Part shown: positions 13,510-25,334 of the stretch, in pieces
Layout of the letters: every line of letters begins with the position of its first letter
Numbering within the stretch: position 1 is the first letter of the stretch
NCBI GenBank assembly: GCA_018340805.1
Contig: JACMZG010001908.1
Span: 43,331,831-43,395,830 of the forward strand
DNA from: Microvelia longipes
Lineage: Eukaryota; Arthropoda; Insecta; Hemiptera; Veliidae
DNA: 64,000 nucleotides
Direction of reading: 5' to 3'
The notes under the pieces: model-generated
Told to the model about the DNA's origin: nothing
Database searches by the model: none
Seen by the model: only the letters and a program-made list of their open reading frames with translations
Position numbers and translations under genes: made by a program

Positions 13510-14008
13510 GTTTTTTACTTTCCCTTGTTTATACCTATGTGGTAGGAAAAGTATTGTGTTTGCAAAAAATCCAAAACCGGGATATCACCTGAATTATCCG
13601 TTCCAGGTGTTTTTAAGATCTCCTGAGTGGTTTTTACAAAGTTGTGAGTATGAGTGTGTGACTGTTATCATCGTAGCTCCCAGTGTATTTATGCTAGAGA
13701 CTTGAAACTGTGTAGATAAATCAGTCTATAGATGTAATTGTGCTATTTGGAAAATACTTGTTATGACGTCATTAAACCACAATAATGACGCAGCAAAAAT
13801 ATCGAAATATCATGAAACGCTTAAAAATTTTGCGATCAATTTGATATGTAGGACGCATGTAGCTATGTGTAAGCTATGAAACACATGTGCCAAGTTTCAT
13901 CTCATTATCAGCATTAGTTTAATTTTTATCAAATTGTTTGTACGTTTCTTAAACAAACTGTAAAAAAAATCGTAAATAATCCAATTGAAATTTAGTACAA
14001 ATATAATA

Positions 14009-14052
<44 letters not shown>

Positions 14053-14091
14053 TATATATATGTATGTATGTATATATATATATATTATATA

Positions 14092-14136
<45 letters not shown>

Positions 14137-14455
14137 GTTTAATAAGTAGTAAATATAATATATTTTAAGTACACTAAGTTTCGCTTCAATGCAAGTATAT
14201 CCATGATTTTTGTTGGATCATGAAAGTTAAGCAGCATTGAGCGTGCGTGATCTGTGTTGTATGGGAGACCGCTGAGAATAAAACGGATGTATTTATTATA
14301 GGAGGACGAGCGAAGCGAGTCCGAAGACGTGTTTCAGTATAAATTTGGCAAATTATTTATCCTATGGACGAGCGAAGCGAGTCCAAAGTAGGGAGGGCAA
14401 GCGTACCGAATCCGATATAGTAAGTAAAAGTTCTGAGGTACCCCATACCCAATTT
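13510..14455 (+). repeat. 5S-core interspersed element, long copy with internal (TA)n
   Basis: The first half begins near TTTCCCTTGTTTATACC, followed by CAAAAAATCCAAAACCGGGA, a TTTATGCTAGAGA stretch and TTATGACGTCATTAA. After an inserted (TA)n tract (14005-14135) comes TACACTAAGTTTCGC and the 5S-like core at 14215-14280 (GTTAAGCAGCATTGAGC, TATGGGAGACCGCTGAGAAT). Two GAGCGAAGCGAGTCC motifs and a terminal GAGGTACCCCATACCC follow. It has no coding frame of note. Confidence 0.75.
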
Positions 14456-14459
14456 TTTT

Positions 14460-15450
14460 TCTTTTTAATACAGAATATATTTGGTTTAACATAATTACAA
14501 ATTCGAATTATAAAAAAAATTAAATTAAATATAGGAGTTGATACGATCAATAAGTGCCCAAAGTATCAAAAATCGTTTCAGTTGTAAATAACTGAAAAAC
14601 TTGAAACTTGGTCGGTAAACAAAACTTTTTGAGTAGGGTGTCGTTTTCCTTTCTTTTTTTTTGGGGGGGGGGGCTATATAACTACGTTAATAGATGAGGT
14701 AGAGGTAAAAACAAAAAAGAAATATTAGAAAAGTTATAATAAAAAATACAGATTTAAATGAATCCATACAAGTTTATTAAATAGGAAATCCTATAGGACG
14801 GTCTAAGGGAGATTATTTTATCTTTAAATTATTGGGATTCAGGAAGGTGGAGGGGGTAAACTTGAACTTGAAAGTGTAGAGCCCTTTGCTCCGGGTTTAA
14901 AGGGAAAAAATGCTTTTTAAATACTTGGTATTTAGGTTACTTCAATGAAAGATGAATCACGTGACTGTTCAAAACACTTCTGTCATTAAAATTTGGTCGG
15001 AGTCTCAAAAAAATATTATCTTTTCGAACTTACTGAGCACTGTCTAGATCACATGACTTTCTTGGACATTTCATCAAATAGACTGTCACAAAGACGGCAG
15101 GTCAAACTGACCAATTGTCGTAAGTAACGTTATGTCAGACATGCTGATGATACTGGTGTTAGCTCAAAATTATTTTATAAAAAAATGTATAGTAATTATT
15201 TAGGTACCAGAGAGTAAGAATGCTATTATTCCCTGAGCAGTTACTTGGTTGTTCCTAAGCCGAGGGAACCAAAGCATTTAACTCCCAATGCGATGCCGAG
15301 GTATTTATGTGCTAACTCTCTGTATAATTAAGAAGGGTATCCGCAAAAATTACACGGAAAAAACACGAAAATAATCAGACGGAAAAAAAGTAGAGGAAAA
15401 AAATACAATGGAAAAAAGTATACGGAAAAAAGTACCGAGAAAAAAATTAC
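14460..15450. other. Non-coding stretch, no feature seen
   Basis: Only G9 and purine runs at about 14655-14680 and an AACACGAAAATAATC / GGAAAAAA-type degenerate repeat at 15345-15440 stand out. Confidence 0.5.
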
Positions 15451-15454
15451 AAGA

Positions 15455-15838
15455 GGACATACGAGATACCGTATTCTCAGTGGTTACTCATACAGCACTG
15501 CTTACGCTCAATGCTGCTTAACTTTTATGATCAATCAAAAATCATGGATATACTTAATGTATTTAAACGAAACTTATGTAAATCTTATACATGGCTACAT
15601 GCGTCTAAATATCTAAATGTAAATTGTGCGCGTCAGTGCTGTATTGGTGACCGCTGAGAAAAACAGATGTTTTACTATCAGAGGACGAGCGAAGCGAGTC
15701 CGAAGACGTCTTACAGTATACATTGGGCGAATTGCATATTCTGAAGATGAGCGAAGCGAGTCAGACGAAGGGAAAATGAGCGTAGCGAATCCGATTCGAC
15801 GAAGAAAAGTTCCGAGGTACCCCGTAACTGATTCTTAG
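15455..15838. repeat. Two head-to-head 5S-core element fragments
   Basis: 15455-15610 is a minus-strand fragment with its core at 15474-15532 (inverse of GTTAAGCAGCATTGAGCGTA). 15622-15838 is a plus-strand second half with CAGTGCTGTATTGGTGACCG, CGAGCGAAGCGAGTCC and the terminal GAGGTACCCCGTAACTGATT. The frame across 15626-15838 is only a by-product of the repeat. Confidence 0.75.
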
Positions 15839-16289
15839 ATTTCATCTAAATATCCAGTAAATTGTTAGCAAGTTTCAAGGTGTACTTATTTTAAATAATT
15901 TTTTCGCCGTATTTTTTCTGCCAATTGTACATCAATTTTTTCCGTGTCCTTTTTTTCCTAGATTCATTTAGAAGATATCACTCCCCCCCCCCAAAAAAAA
16001 TGTATATAATTTGCTTTAACTCCAATAATAGGATACACTTTTATTCCCTTGGGAGAAAAAAGTTACTATTTACTCCCAAGGGAGTGAAAAGTAACTTTTA
16101 ATCAAACTTTCTAAAATTTGATATTCAACTGAAGGAACTAAAAACGTATTGAAACGTTGAAATAAATACGTTTTATTTAATTCGGTGACAAAAGAGGCTA
16201 AATCAAAAAACATTATAAATATTAATATTATAACTATTATAACTAACAATATGTACTGGTTATGACAAAATGGTCAAGTAAACAAATAA

Positions 16290-16770
16290 CTTGCAATCGT
16301 ACCTTTCTTTTAATCAGAGATCTGATTAATTAAATTGCAGATCGTAACCTTTCTTTTGATCAGATCGATCTGATTAATTACAATTGCAGATCGTAACCTT
16401 TCTTTTGATCAGATCGATCTGATTAATTACAATTGCGAAAGTAACCTTACTTTTGATCAGATCAATCTGATCAATAACACTTGCGATCGTAACCTTACTT
16501 TTGATTAGATCGATTGATTTTATTGCGAACATAACCTTATTTTGATCAGATGATCTGATTATCATTGCGAACATTAACCTTACTTTTATCAGATATCTGA
16601 TTGATTATATTGCGAACATAACCTTACTTTTGATCAGATTGATCTGATTAATTACACTTGCGAACATAACCTTACTTTTGATCAGATGATCTGATTATTT
16701 ATACTTGCGCATAACCTACCTTTTGATCAGATAGATCTGATTAATTACACTTGCGAACGTAACCTTACTT
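16290..16770 (+). repeat. ~56-bp minisatellite with dyad
   Basis: About nine units of GTAACCTTACTTTTGATCAG + ATCGATCTGATTAATTACAC + TTGCGAAC. Each holds the near-palindrome ATCAGATCGATCTGAT, so single strands could form regular hairpins. Confidence 0.9.
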
Positions 16771-17660
16771 ATCTTTACCCTCATCTTGAACTCTTAAATA
16801 AGTAAAACACCTTCATCGGACCGTCACGTATTGCCTAAAACACGTCTATTCGATTTATTCAAAATTTGTTATAATAATACTATTATTTTAACCCATAAGA
16901 CCTGATTTTAACCTGTTACTTAAGCCCTAATTATCATATTTAAAATAACTTTTGTTGTATTAAAATATTTTTTTTGTTTTTGGGTTTTAACTTTTCTTTA
17001 ATGAATTCTGAGGGATTAAACCATAGCTTAACTTCCGCCTTCATTAAAAATACTTCACCCTTTACGTTTTTTGAATTAATTAATTACATCTCTTTTTCTT
17101 ATTAAAAATTATACTTTTTCGTTATTTAATCTATTTTGTTTTCTTTTCCCTTGTAAAAAAGATGAGATTTTGCTTCACGAAAAACGCAATGTTTTCGTTA
17201 ATTATTTAATTTTTAATTAAAAAAAGTTGTGAATTTTTAAATAATTTGAGGTGCCTTGTTTTTTATCGTGTTTTCATAAATTAATACACTAAGTTATTAA
17301 TTATAAAAAACAAAATTATTTATTGGATATATCCAATAATTTTTTAATCATATTTAATCTACATGTTTGTAAATATTTATTTATTGATTTGTTAATTTGT
17401 TGTATTTTTTTTAAAAAAAAAACATTGTATGCTTGACATTAAAAATGTATGTGCAGACATGTGGAAATTAATTACTAGTTTAGTTTTATTATTAGGAAAA
17501 TTCGTCTGCTTTTTTCCATGGCATCTAGGCTAAAAAGTAGCCCCACCCCAAAGGTCAATTAGTATATTTTTTCCAAACAGTTAAAATTAACAATGATTAT
17601 TTTTAGCGAATTCCAAAAAAAGACGCTTGTTAGGTTTTCGGATTATATATCTGAAAACCT
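16771..17660. other. Very AT-rich non-coding stretch
   Basis: Long A and T runs and no recognisable gene or repeat. A short hairpin TTAGGTTTTCGG...CTGAAAACCTAA lies at about 17630-17665. Confidence 0.5.
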
Positions 17661-17784
17661 AACAATATATATGTATATATATATATATACTTAATTATAA
17701 GAAAGATATAGAAACATTAAGAAAACTTACAATAAAAACGTAACGTTTCGAACTGTTTAAAGTTCTTCCACAGACGAGAGACTC

Positions 17785-17785
17785 G

Positions 17786-17860
<75 letters not shown>

Positions 17861-17866
17861 ATATAC
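17785..17866. repeat. (TA)n microsatellite
   Basis: TA tract at the left edge of the old 5S-core element. Confidence 0.95.
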
Positions 17867-17869
17867 AAA

Positions 17870-18140
17870 GTTTGCTATGTTTCATCTGATTATAACCCTT
17901 ACCTACATTTTTATGAAATTATTTGTTTATTGTTTAAAAAAAAATAAAAATTGAAAACAAATCTAATTGAGTTAAAATTTGGTACCAGTGTTCCCCTTTT
18001 TGTATTAAATAAATCTACTAAGTTTTATTTCAATCTACGACATTTGTTTGATCATAAAAGTTTAACAGCGTCGAGCGAGGTTAGTACCTTGATGGGTGTC
18101 CGAAGTGGAGATTAAAAGTTGCAACGTACCTCGTAAGTCC
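17870..18140 (+). repeat. Old 5S-core element copy with the most 5S-like core
   Basis: Upstream it has ATTGAGTTAAAATTTGGTAC and TACTAAGTTTTATTTCAATC as in the family. The core at 18049-18105 (GATCATAAAAGTTTAACAGC then GTCGAGCGAGGTTAGTACCT then TGATGGGTGTCC) resembles positions 40-95 of eukaryotic 5S rRNA more closely than the other copies do. Confidence 0.7.
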
Positions 18141-18487
18141 TCTTCTTAAATAGGACGGGTTAATTCTAAACTGTAGCTTAAAATGGATTTCCTTTTAAAA
18201 TGATTAAAAAGGGGGTTTTACCCCTGTTTGAAATTCTCTTGACAAGCCACAACAAAAGACTGAGCTTGATTTGACCAGACCTCATAAACCACTTAACCAC
18301 TTGGGCTTGACCATCAGCTAACCACTAAAGAGAAAAATGTTTAGAGAGTAGAATCTTTTGACTTATTTCCGTAAAATTAAATAATTGGATAAAATAATAA
18401 ATTCGATAATTTTTTAGTGGAGGGGATTAAGTAGTTGTCAAAGTTATATGTATACAGTGTAATAATATAAGTATTATCATAGAGATG

Positions 18488-18790
18488 TATACTAGAGGGG
18501 GCATAGCCTATCTAAATACATTGAGAGGCCTGAAACATCTTATTGGGGCTCTCAGGGGCTCTGTATAACCTCATTGAAACCTCTTCTAAAGTGAGTTAAG
18601 GTTACAATGAACCAATTGTTTTCAGCTTCCTACAAATTGTTTGTGTTTTGATTTATATTTTCAGCGTTCTACTTTATAAGTCACTGTATTTATTTCTGTT
18701 TATTTTATGATATTGATGGTCGAAGGTGTTGAGGTTATTTTTACGATGTTGTCACAAAATTTAACCATTAGAGCCCCTCTAGTAATATAT
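18488..18790. repeat. ~300-bp element with TACTAGAGGGG ends
   Basis: TACTAGAGGGGGCATAGCC at the left pairs imperfectly with TTAGAGCCCCTCTAGTA at the right. It is a MITE-like candidate with no coding content. Confidence 0.5.
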
Positions 18791-19724
18791 CTCCATGAGT
18801 ATTGTTGTAGTGTATGTTATTCCTTATTATCTTTGTGATAGTACTCAAACTTTAATTTAAAATTTATTGTCCAAAATTAATACACGAAACACTGAAATTT
18901 ATCAGTATGTGTTAATTTATGTCCGTTTTTTGAATGTATTATGTATGATGAGTTAATAAATGTACTAAGTTTCATCCCAATGCAACCTAATTAGGAAGAT
19001 GCATGTTTGCCAAATATATTTTTATTTAAAAGTATACTACATTTAATGATTAATAGCACAATTATTTTTAGAGTGTTCCAATAATTTTTAATAAATTTTA
19101 AAATTTACTTGGTATATTTTTTAAATATACCAAGACCTCACATATTTACAAGCATTATTGAGAACCTAGGACTTGGCTTATTCAATGATCTCACGACTTT
19201 TTACGCTGGACTGGGCTCTTTTTTACTCGCATGTGTTTTTGTTGAGTAGTTTTTATAAGTATTATTCTCCTGTTTAGTTCGTCGATAATTAAATCGCGGT
19301 CACCATAAAATCATATTGTGCTGCCTAGGTGCATATACTCGGCACTAATGTTATATTTCCATGTATACAGAATAAACATTTAGTTGTTAGTCAGCCACAG
19401 GTTGTTTTAATACTTGTAACTCAAAAACCAGAAAGATAGAAGTTTTGCAATAGTTTTGTAATCATAGCTCTCTCTGTTTCTAAGCATAAAGCTTAATCAT
19501 CCATTGTACTGAAGCACGAAGCCTAAAAACCTTATAGAAGTAAAAAGGGCCCACACTGGAAACCTTAGTTACCAACCCTTACTACCCTTTTAACTTGGCT
19601 AGGTAGAGTACTTAGTAACCGTTGCTATGGTTACTTCATTTAATGGATTAATACTCAAGGACGGCTCTTATTGGCCAGTTTATTAAGAACTTAAATATTA
19701 CTTAAATTGTGATTGGCAGTTTTT

Positions 19725-19805
19725 GGCCCGTATTCAAAGACATTTTCCTAACATTCTCCTTGTTCCTTAAAGAGAATGTTAGCAAAATGTCTTTGAATAC
19801 GGACC
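19725..19805. mobile_element. 81-bp MITE with the same ends as the 40682 element
   Basis: The sequence starts GGCCCGTATTCAAAGACATT and ends AATGTCTTTGAATACGGACC. It keeps the inner CATTTTCCTAACATTCTCC / GAGAATGTTAGCAAAATG pair. It is a minimal foldback derivative of the long-TIR transposon at 40682-43157. The flanks are TTT on the left and TTA on the right, so no exact target duplication is visible. Confidence 0.8.
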
Positions 19806-19904
19806 TTAAGTTAACTAAAACAGGATGATCAATCTAAGTGATCATGTTACGTGTACGTCATAAGCTACGTATTCTGATTCAAATTCGCTTTGAGAAATTT
19901 ATCC

Positions 19905-20060
19905 ATTCATCCATTTTTGCTTCTGAAACCTGAATTATCCGTTTCAGATGTTTTTTAAGACTTACTGAGTAGTTTTCTCAAAGTTGTCTGTCTGTATGTG
20001 TGTGTCTGTTATCGTCGTAGTTTATGCTAGAGAGTTGAAACTTGGTAGAATAATCAAATT
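19905..20060 (+). repeat. 5S-core family, first-half fragment
   Basis: CCTGAATTATCCGTTTCAGA, TTTTCTCAAAGTTGTCTGTC and TTTATGCTAGAGAGTTGAAA match the family. A minisatellite interrupts it. Confidence 0.6.
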
Positions 20061-20095
20061 ATAATGGCGGTAAATTAATGACATGCGAAATCTAA

Positions 20096-20645
20096 ATATG
20101 TACAGCAGTATAAATAATATGATTTCATATCTAGAGCGAGCAAGGTGGTGTGATGAGCTTACCATATCAGATATAAATAATATGATTTCATATCGGAGCG
20201 AGCAAGGTGGTGATGCTATATAAATAGTGATAGTGAGAAGGTGGTGATGATGAGCATGATTCAATATAAATAATATGATTTATATCCTAGAGCGGCAGGT
20301 GTGATGATGAGCATAGCATATCAGAATAAATAATTGATTTCATATTTCATATCCATAGAATGCGAGCAAGGTGGTGATGATGAGCTTACCATATCAGATA
20401 TAATAATATGATCGTATCTAAAGCGAGCAAGTGGTGATGATGAGCTTAGCATATCAGATATAAATAATATGATTTCATATCCTAGAGCGAGCAAGGTGGT
20501 GATGATGAGCATATATCAGATAAATAATATGATTTTATCTAGAGGAGCAAGGTGGTGATGATGAGCTTGCATATCAGATATAATAATATGATTTCGTATC
20601 CTAGAGCGCAAAGTGGTGATGATGAGCTTAGCATATCAGATATAA
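20096..20645 (+). repeat. ~66-bp minisatellite
   Basis: About eight units of GAGCGAGCAAGGTGGTGATG + ATGAGCTTAGCATATCAGAT + ATAAATAATATGATTTCATA, with small deletions in each. Confidence 0.9.
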
Positions 20646-20679
20646 AAGAGGAAAGTTTCCAAGGAAGCCCGAACCCCAT

Positions 20680-21060
20680 TTTTACTTTTCCTTATATATA
20701 CATTTTAGGAAAACTGGAAAAAATATTTGGTTTGCTCTACAAAATTGGAAACCGGGATTTCACCTTAATTATCCATTTCAGGCATTTTTAAGACCCCTTG
20801 ATTAGTTTTTACGAAGTATTCAGTCTGTATGTGTATTTGCCTGTTATCATCTTAGACTCCTGTGTGTTTATACTAGAGGGTTGAACGAAAATCAATCTTC
20901 AGGTTTAGTTGTGCTATCCGGAAAAGAATGTCACTCATTTCTCAGCAAACATTTTGGAAATTCATGAAGTATGAAAAAATGTTGGATCCCTTTGAAATTT
21001 GGAACAAGTGTATCCTAGTATGTAGTAAATAAGTGAACTAATTTTTATTTCAACACGGCC
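20680..21060 (+). repeat. 5S-core family, first half
   Basis: TTTTTACTTTTCCTTATATA, AAATTGGAAACCGGGATTTC, GTTTTTACGAAGTATTCAGT and TTATACTAGAGGGTTGAACG identify it. The end merges into a TTGTTATATC minisatellite. Confidence 0.6.
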
Positions 21061-21450
21061 GACATTTCTGCGGTTATCTCTCTATTTCCCCTTCTACATC
21101 CATTCTGTCATAAGCTCCTTTTTATAGCTTCTCAAATCCTTGTTATATCTCTAGAACTTCTTGTTTTATCTCATTAATTAATTATTATATCTCCTTAAAT
21201 CTTTGCTGCATATCCTTAACTTCTTGTTATAGCTTCTCAACTAACTCCAACCAACTTCTCTTACCAACTCTTTGTTATATCTCCACAAATCCTTGTTATA
21301 CCTTCTTAAGTCATTGTTGTATCTCCTCAAATCTTTGTTACGTATCCCAAACTTCTTGTTTTAGCTTTTCAACTAACTCCAACCAACTTCTCTAACCAAC
21401 TCTTTGTTATATCTCCACGATCCTTGTTATATCTCTTAACTCATTAATAA

Positions 21451-22245
21451 ACTGCGTAGGCTTCCGCGGTTATTGTCATGAAGATTAGGTCTTCCGGTGT
21501 TGACCGCGTTAATGTAGATGAGAAGAAGCCGACGTTTCGCTTCCAGGCATCTTCAGGGATATTAGCAAATTGCTTAAATAATATTATAGATTGTCCAGAA
21601 GTTATTAGACAAGTTACCTTTCTTCCAGAAGGTCGTCGAGCTGGTAGGTTTTTATATGTAAAAGAATTGTCGTCTGTCTGTCCATTGTTCGTTGTGTAAC
21701 CACCCTTAATTCTTTCCAGTAAACAATTCCAACCTCCCCTCCCTTAAAATCCCTTAAATTCTATCCTGAATTTGTTTTTTCTGCTTAGGTGTATATTATA
21801 TACTTTTATCATATTTACGTGAAGCTTCATTTTTAATATTTTTAATCGCCATTTTTTCGTTCTTACCTTAGTATTTTACTCATTTTAATTTTAAGCAAGT
21901 TTTTTGTTTTTAGTATAAAGTAGTATTATTATGCTATTCATGATTTTTCGTAAACTTTTACCATGTTACTTACTAGTGGCCCTATGGCTGTTAGGTTTTA
22001 CATGTAATATTTTGTAAATAAATAAATAAATAAATAATATAGAGACATTATGAATAGAACACATGCTCTACAAAACTGAACTCAGTTTTAGTTCAGTTTT
22101 GTTCAGCTTCTAGTTCAGTTTTGTAGAGCATTGTGTTTCTATTCATAATGTCCTATATCCCTGAAGATGCCTCCCACAGAGGAAGCGAAACGTCGGATTC
22201 TTCATCTACATTAACGCGGTCACACCGGTAGACCAAATCTCCCTT
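21451..22245. repeat. Palindromic repeat with CTGAAGATG...GAAACGTC ends, split by a LINE
   Basis: The left arm reads GCGTAGGCTTCCGCGG...TTGACCGCGTTAATGTAGAT...GACGTTTCGCTTCC...CATCTTCAGG. The right arm is its inverse, with CCTGAAGATGCCTCCCACAG, GCGAAACGTCGG and CATTAACGCGGTCA. The core has a TGCTCTACAAAACTGAACT inverted pair (about 22064-22128). The CTGAAGATG...GAAACGTC phrase recurs at 27690-27975 and resembles the ends of Penelope-like and other eukaryotic retroelements. The class remains unassigned. The whole is inserted in a TTGTTATATC minisatellite. Confidence 0.65.
21562..22040 (+). mobile_element. 5'-truncated LINE 3' end (jockey/CR1-like ORF2 tail)
   Basis: The reading frame up to about 21699 contains LANCLNNIIDCPEVIRQVTF and ends LSSVCPLFVV. 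This resembles the C-terminal LNN.IDCPE.L..I.F..P tail of arthropod jockey/CR1-group LINE ORF2 proteins. A 3' UTR-like stretch follows and ends GGCTGTTAGGTTTTACATGT, then ATATTTTGT, then (AAAT)n at 22014-22038, a typical LINE tail. It splits a palindromic repeat whose intact relative is at 27690-27975. Only the last part of the element is present, as expected of target-primed insertion. Confidence 0.6.
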
Positions 22246-22799
22246 AATCATTATATCTCCTCAATCTTTTTATAAATCCCTAATTCTTGTTATAGTTTTC
22301 TCAATTCCTTGTTATATCTTCATATATCCTTGTTATAATCTTTTTTATAAATTCCTAACTTCTTGTTATAGCTTCTCAATTCCTTGTTATATCTTCACAT
22401 ATCCTTGTTATATCTCCTCAAATCTTTTTTACAAATCCCTAACTTCTTGTTATAGCTTCTCAATTCCTTGTTATATCTTCACATATCCTTGTTATATCTC
22501 CTCAAACCTTTGTTACGTATTCCTAACCTTGTTATAGCTTCAATTCTTTGTATATATATCACATATCCTAGTTAATTCCCACTTTTTGTTACGTTTTTAA
22601 CCTTGTTATAGCTTCTCAACTCCTTCTTATACCTCCACAAATCCTTGTTATATCTCTCGATCTTGTTGCAATATCTTCTTAACTCATTTTTATATCTCCT
22701 CAAATCTTTGTTACGTATTCCTAACTTCTTGTTATAGCTTCTGAACACCTTGTCATATCTTCAACTGAGAGAGGTAGAGAAGCGTCGGATTTACAATCT

Positions 22800-23587
22800 A
22801 CCTTGATGAAGTCTTATTCGAAAGTACTGTTATATTACACAATTTTTCGGAAGCATTTGGAATTATAAAAGGAAAATTACTTATTAATATTGTGCACACG
22901 GAATAAAAAGAGAGCGGTGTTAGGGTCAGAGGATAATGGTTTCATATGAGGTGAACATATAAGGTGCATAGGTTGGTAAGCATGATAGCCTGGAGGAAAA
23001 AGGCAAACAAGGGCCTTGTGAAGGCCTAGGAAGGGATTATAAGGATAAATAAGTAAAGGTATTTTCTTTCCCCTCTACATCCTAATCTTTATACACGTTG
23101 GTAACATTTCTAGTCGAATTCATTCATCTCTGGTTTTACGAGACTGCGTTTTGAACCAGATTATGAAAATTCTTTCGACTTATTAAAGGTGAAATCAAAC
23201 TTAGTATAGTTACATTTCCCGAGATTTAGAGCTAATGATTGACATATATTCTAAGAAAGGCGACGAAACTGGGAGTGAAGGCAGGACATAAGGAAGAGCC
23301 AAAACTAAGTCATAAATTGAGTCTTACTTGCAAAAATTTATTACAACATGATTTATTTCAAAGGATATTCTTATAAATAACCCCTTTTTAAACCAATTTA
23401 TATCAAACCCGTTTTATCATGTTGAGATCTGACAAAAGATGAAAACAAGCTGCTAAATATAGCACTGAGCTTTCATGTACTTTTTTGTACATTTTTTTTT
23501 GTACTTTTTTGTACATTTTTTTTTGTACTTTTTTGTACATTTTTGAACATCTTGTGTAAACGAAATCATGCTTATTGTTTGGCTCTT
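22800..23587. other. Non-coding stretch
   Basis: Only a TTTTTTGTACATTTTT-type short tandem repeat (about 23478-23548) is visible. The minus frame at 23403-23591 comes from it. Confidence 0.5.
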
Positions 23588-24359
23588 CCATGGGCGTCCG
23601 CAGGGAGGGGGGGTCAAACGGGTCACTTGACCCTTCCCTGGAAAATCAGAAAAGTTTGATTGACCCGCACTGCAAATTAGTAAAAATTTAATTGTTATTA
23701 AGATGCATTTTTCATAAAAATAACTTAATTTTTTTTATAGAAATTAAATGTGAAAAATAATTTAACTAGTAATACGTTGCATCAGGAACTCGCGTCAAAA
23801 GAATACATCATAGATCACGTCAAGAATACATTGCTAGTTTGATATAAGTGTGTATGTCAATAAATCCAAATAGGCTCTTTTCGCTTGTAAAATTGCTAAA
23901 ATATAAGGCATTAAATAGGGCTCCCTAGATTGCTAATAGTATATATGAAAATATATGATTCAAAGCCTTAAAGGTTCAGAGCTTGCTAGATTAATATAAC
24001 TATAATTGCAATTATATTATAAGATACGTTTGTATCTTATAACTAAGATAGTTAAAAAGGAGCTCTCTTTGCTTGCTCGGTTGATAAAACCCATATTTAA
24101 TGTGTTTAAAGAAACACGCTTCGCTCGTTAAAAGTTTAAATAAATTTAACTATTTATTTAAGCACAATAAATAAAATACTACATTATTTTTGTCATTATA
24201 TTAACATTTGGTTTAGCAAATCCACACTCGTGTTGTTTGCTGGGCTCCTATCTCTGACTTTTGTCAAAGGGTTTTAAAAACCAAACCCGCAGCACATTAT
24301 TTTTTACTGAACATGGCAGCTTTGACCTCCCTGGAAATATTTCTTCGGACGCCCATGGG
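23588..24359. mobile_element. ~770-bp TIR element with ATGGGCGTCCG ends
   Basis: CCATGGGCGTCCGCAGGGAG at the left and TTCTTCGGACGCCCATGG at the right form the terminal repeat. A GGGTCACTTGACCC palindrome lies just inside the left end. The interior has no coding frame. The superfamily cannot be told without target-site data. Confidence 0.65.
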
Positions 24360-24770
24360 CCCTTTTTAGCCGTAAATATGGCCACAACTGTGCTAGCACT
24401 TATGTTGAAGTCTTGTTGCTTTAACAAGACTTAGTAGGCTCTTATCACTTTAAAACAATTTTATTCCAAATTACTCGAAATTTTTTTGAAAATTAAAGAT
24501 GACATATCTTACCCATGTTATATTTAATCCAGCTATACATACAGACACCAATTTCAGTTCAAGATTCTTGATCGATAGAGTCTGAAACTCGGACAATAAT
24601 TGAATAAAGTAGATGGTACATTTTTTAGGTACGGTACAGGAAATGTGAGAAAACGTTCCGATGTACCATGTACTCATTTTTTCATTGTAATGGTTCTGAC
24701 AGAAAAGAAACAAAATTTAGAAAAACATGTAAACCCTAGCTTTGTATTAAATTGTTATCCCCCGAATATT

Positions 24771-25330
24771 GCCGAAGGCCTTAGAATAATACTATATATA
24801 GAAGGAGCACTACTGATAACACGAAAGCCGGTTCACTGGTGCAACTAAGTAATGCTGCCACCCTTACAATATACAATTTTCTAAAAAAAAGTTGGCAATA
24901 CTTCCGGTTGCTGAATTATTATGTTCTATTATTAATTAATGATTGATTATTCATAAAATACTAATATAAATATCGGTGCATTACAATATTTTATGCATTT
25001 TAAATTGTAGTTTAACGTATTTATTAAAATTATATATAAAAAGTAGTCCTCGTCAACTAAATGTAGATTCTTGTATTCCGCCACCCTTTTGCCATCTAAG
25101 ACCAGTTTTATTAAATACTCAGCAGGTGTTTTAAGTTCTTATATTTGTTCTTTACGGTCTTTCTTCATTAATAGATAGTTATGACAAATATTTAAAATAA
25201 TGTTTTGATGTCAGGTTGGCAGCATTACTTAGTTGCACCAGTCAACCGGCTTTCGTGTTATCAGTGGAATTACATTGTGTTTACGGTCCTGTGCTCCTTC
25301 TATGTATAGTATTATTCTAAGCCGAAGGCA
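24771..25330. repeat. 560-bp foldback element
   Basis: GCCGAAGGCCTTAGAATAAT...GATAACACGAAAGCCGGTTC...GCAACTAAGTAATGCTGCCA pairs with TGGCAGCATTACTTAGTTGC...AACCGGCTTTCGTGTTATCA...GTATTATTCTAAGCCGAAGG. The arms are about 90-115 bp with a 355-bp AT-rich interior. Confidence 0.8.
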
Positions 25331-25334
25331 GTGT

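Larger units (their letters stand above)
21070..22780 (+). repeat. TTGTTATATC-type minisatellite, interrupted
   Basis: Degenerate 25-70 bp units (TCCTTGTTATATCTCCTCAA, CTTCTTGTTATAGCTTCTCA) run 21070-21450 and resume at 22245-22780. The palindromic repeat with the LINE end lies between. Confidence 0.8.

Noticed and set aside
15626..15838. 70-aa Arg/Ser-rich frame
   Set aside because: It is the second half of a 5S-core repeat read through; other copies have stops in this frame.
18049..18105. Functional 5S rRNA gene
   Set aside because: Only the 3' half-like promoter region matches; the 5' ~40 nucleotides and terminal stem are missing and it lies within a repeat.
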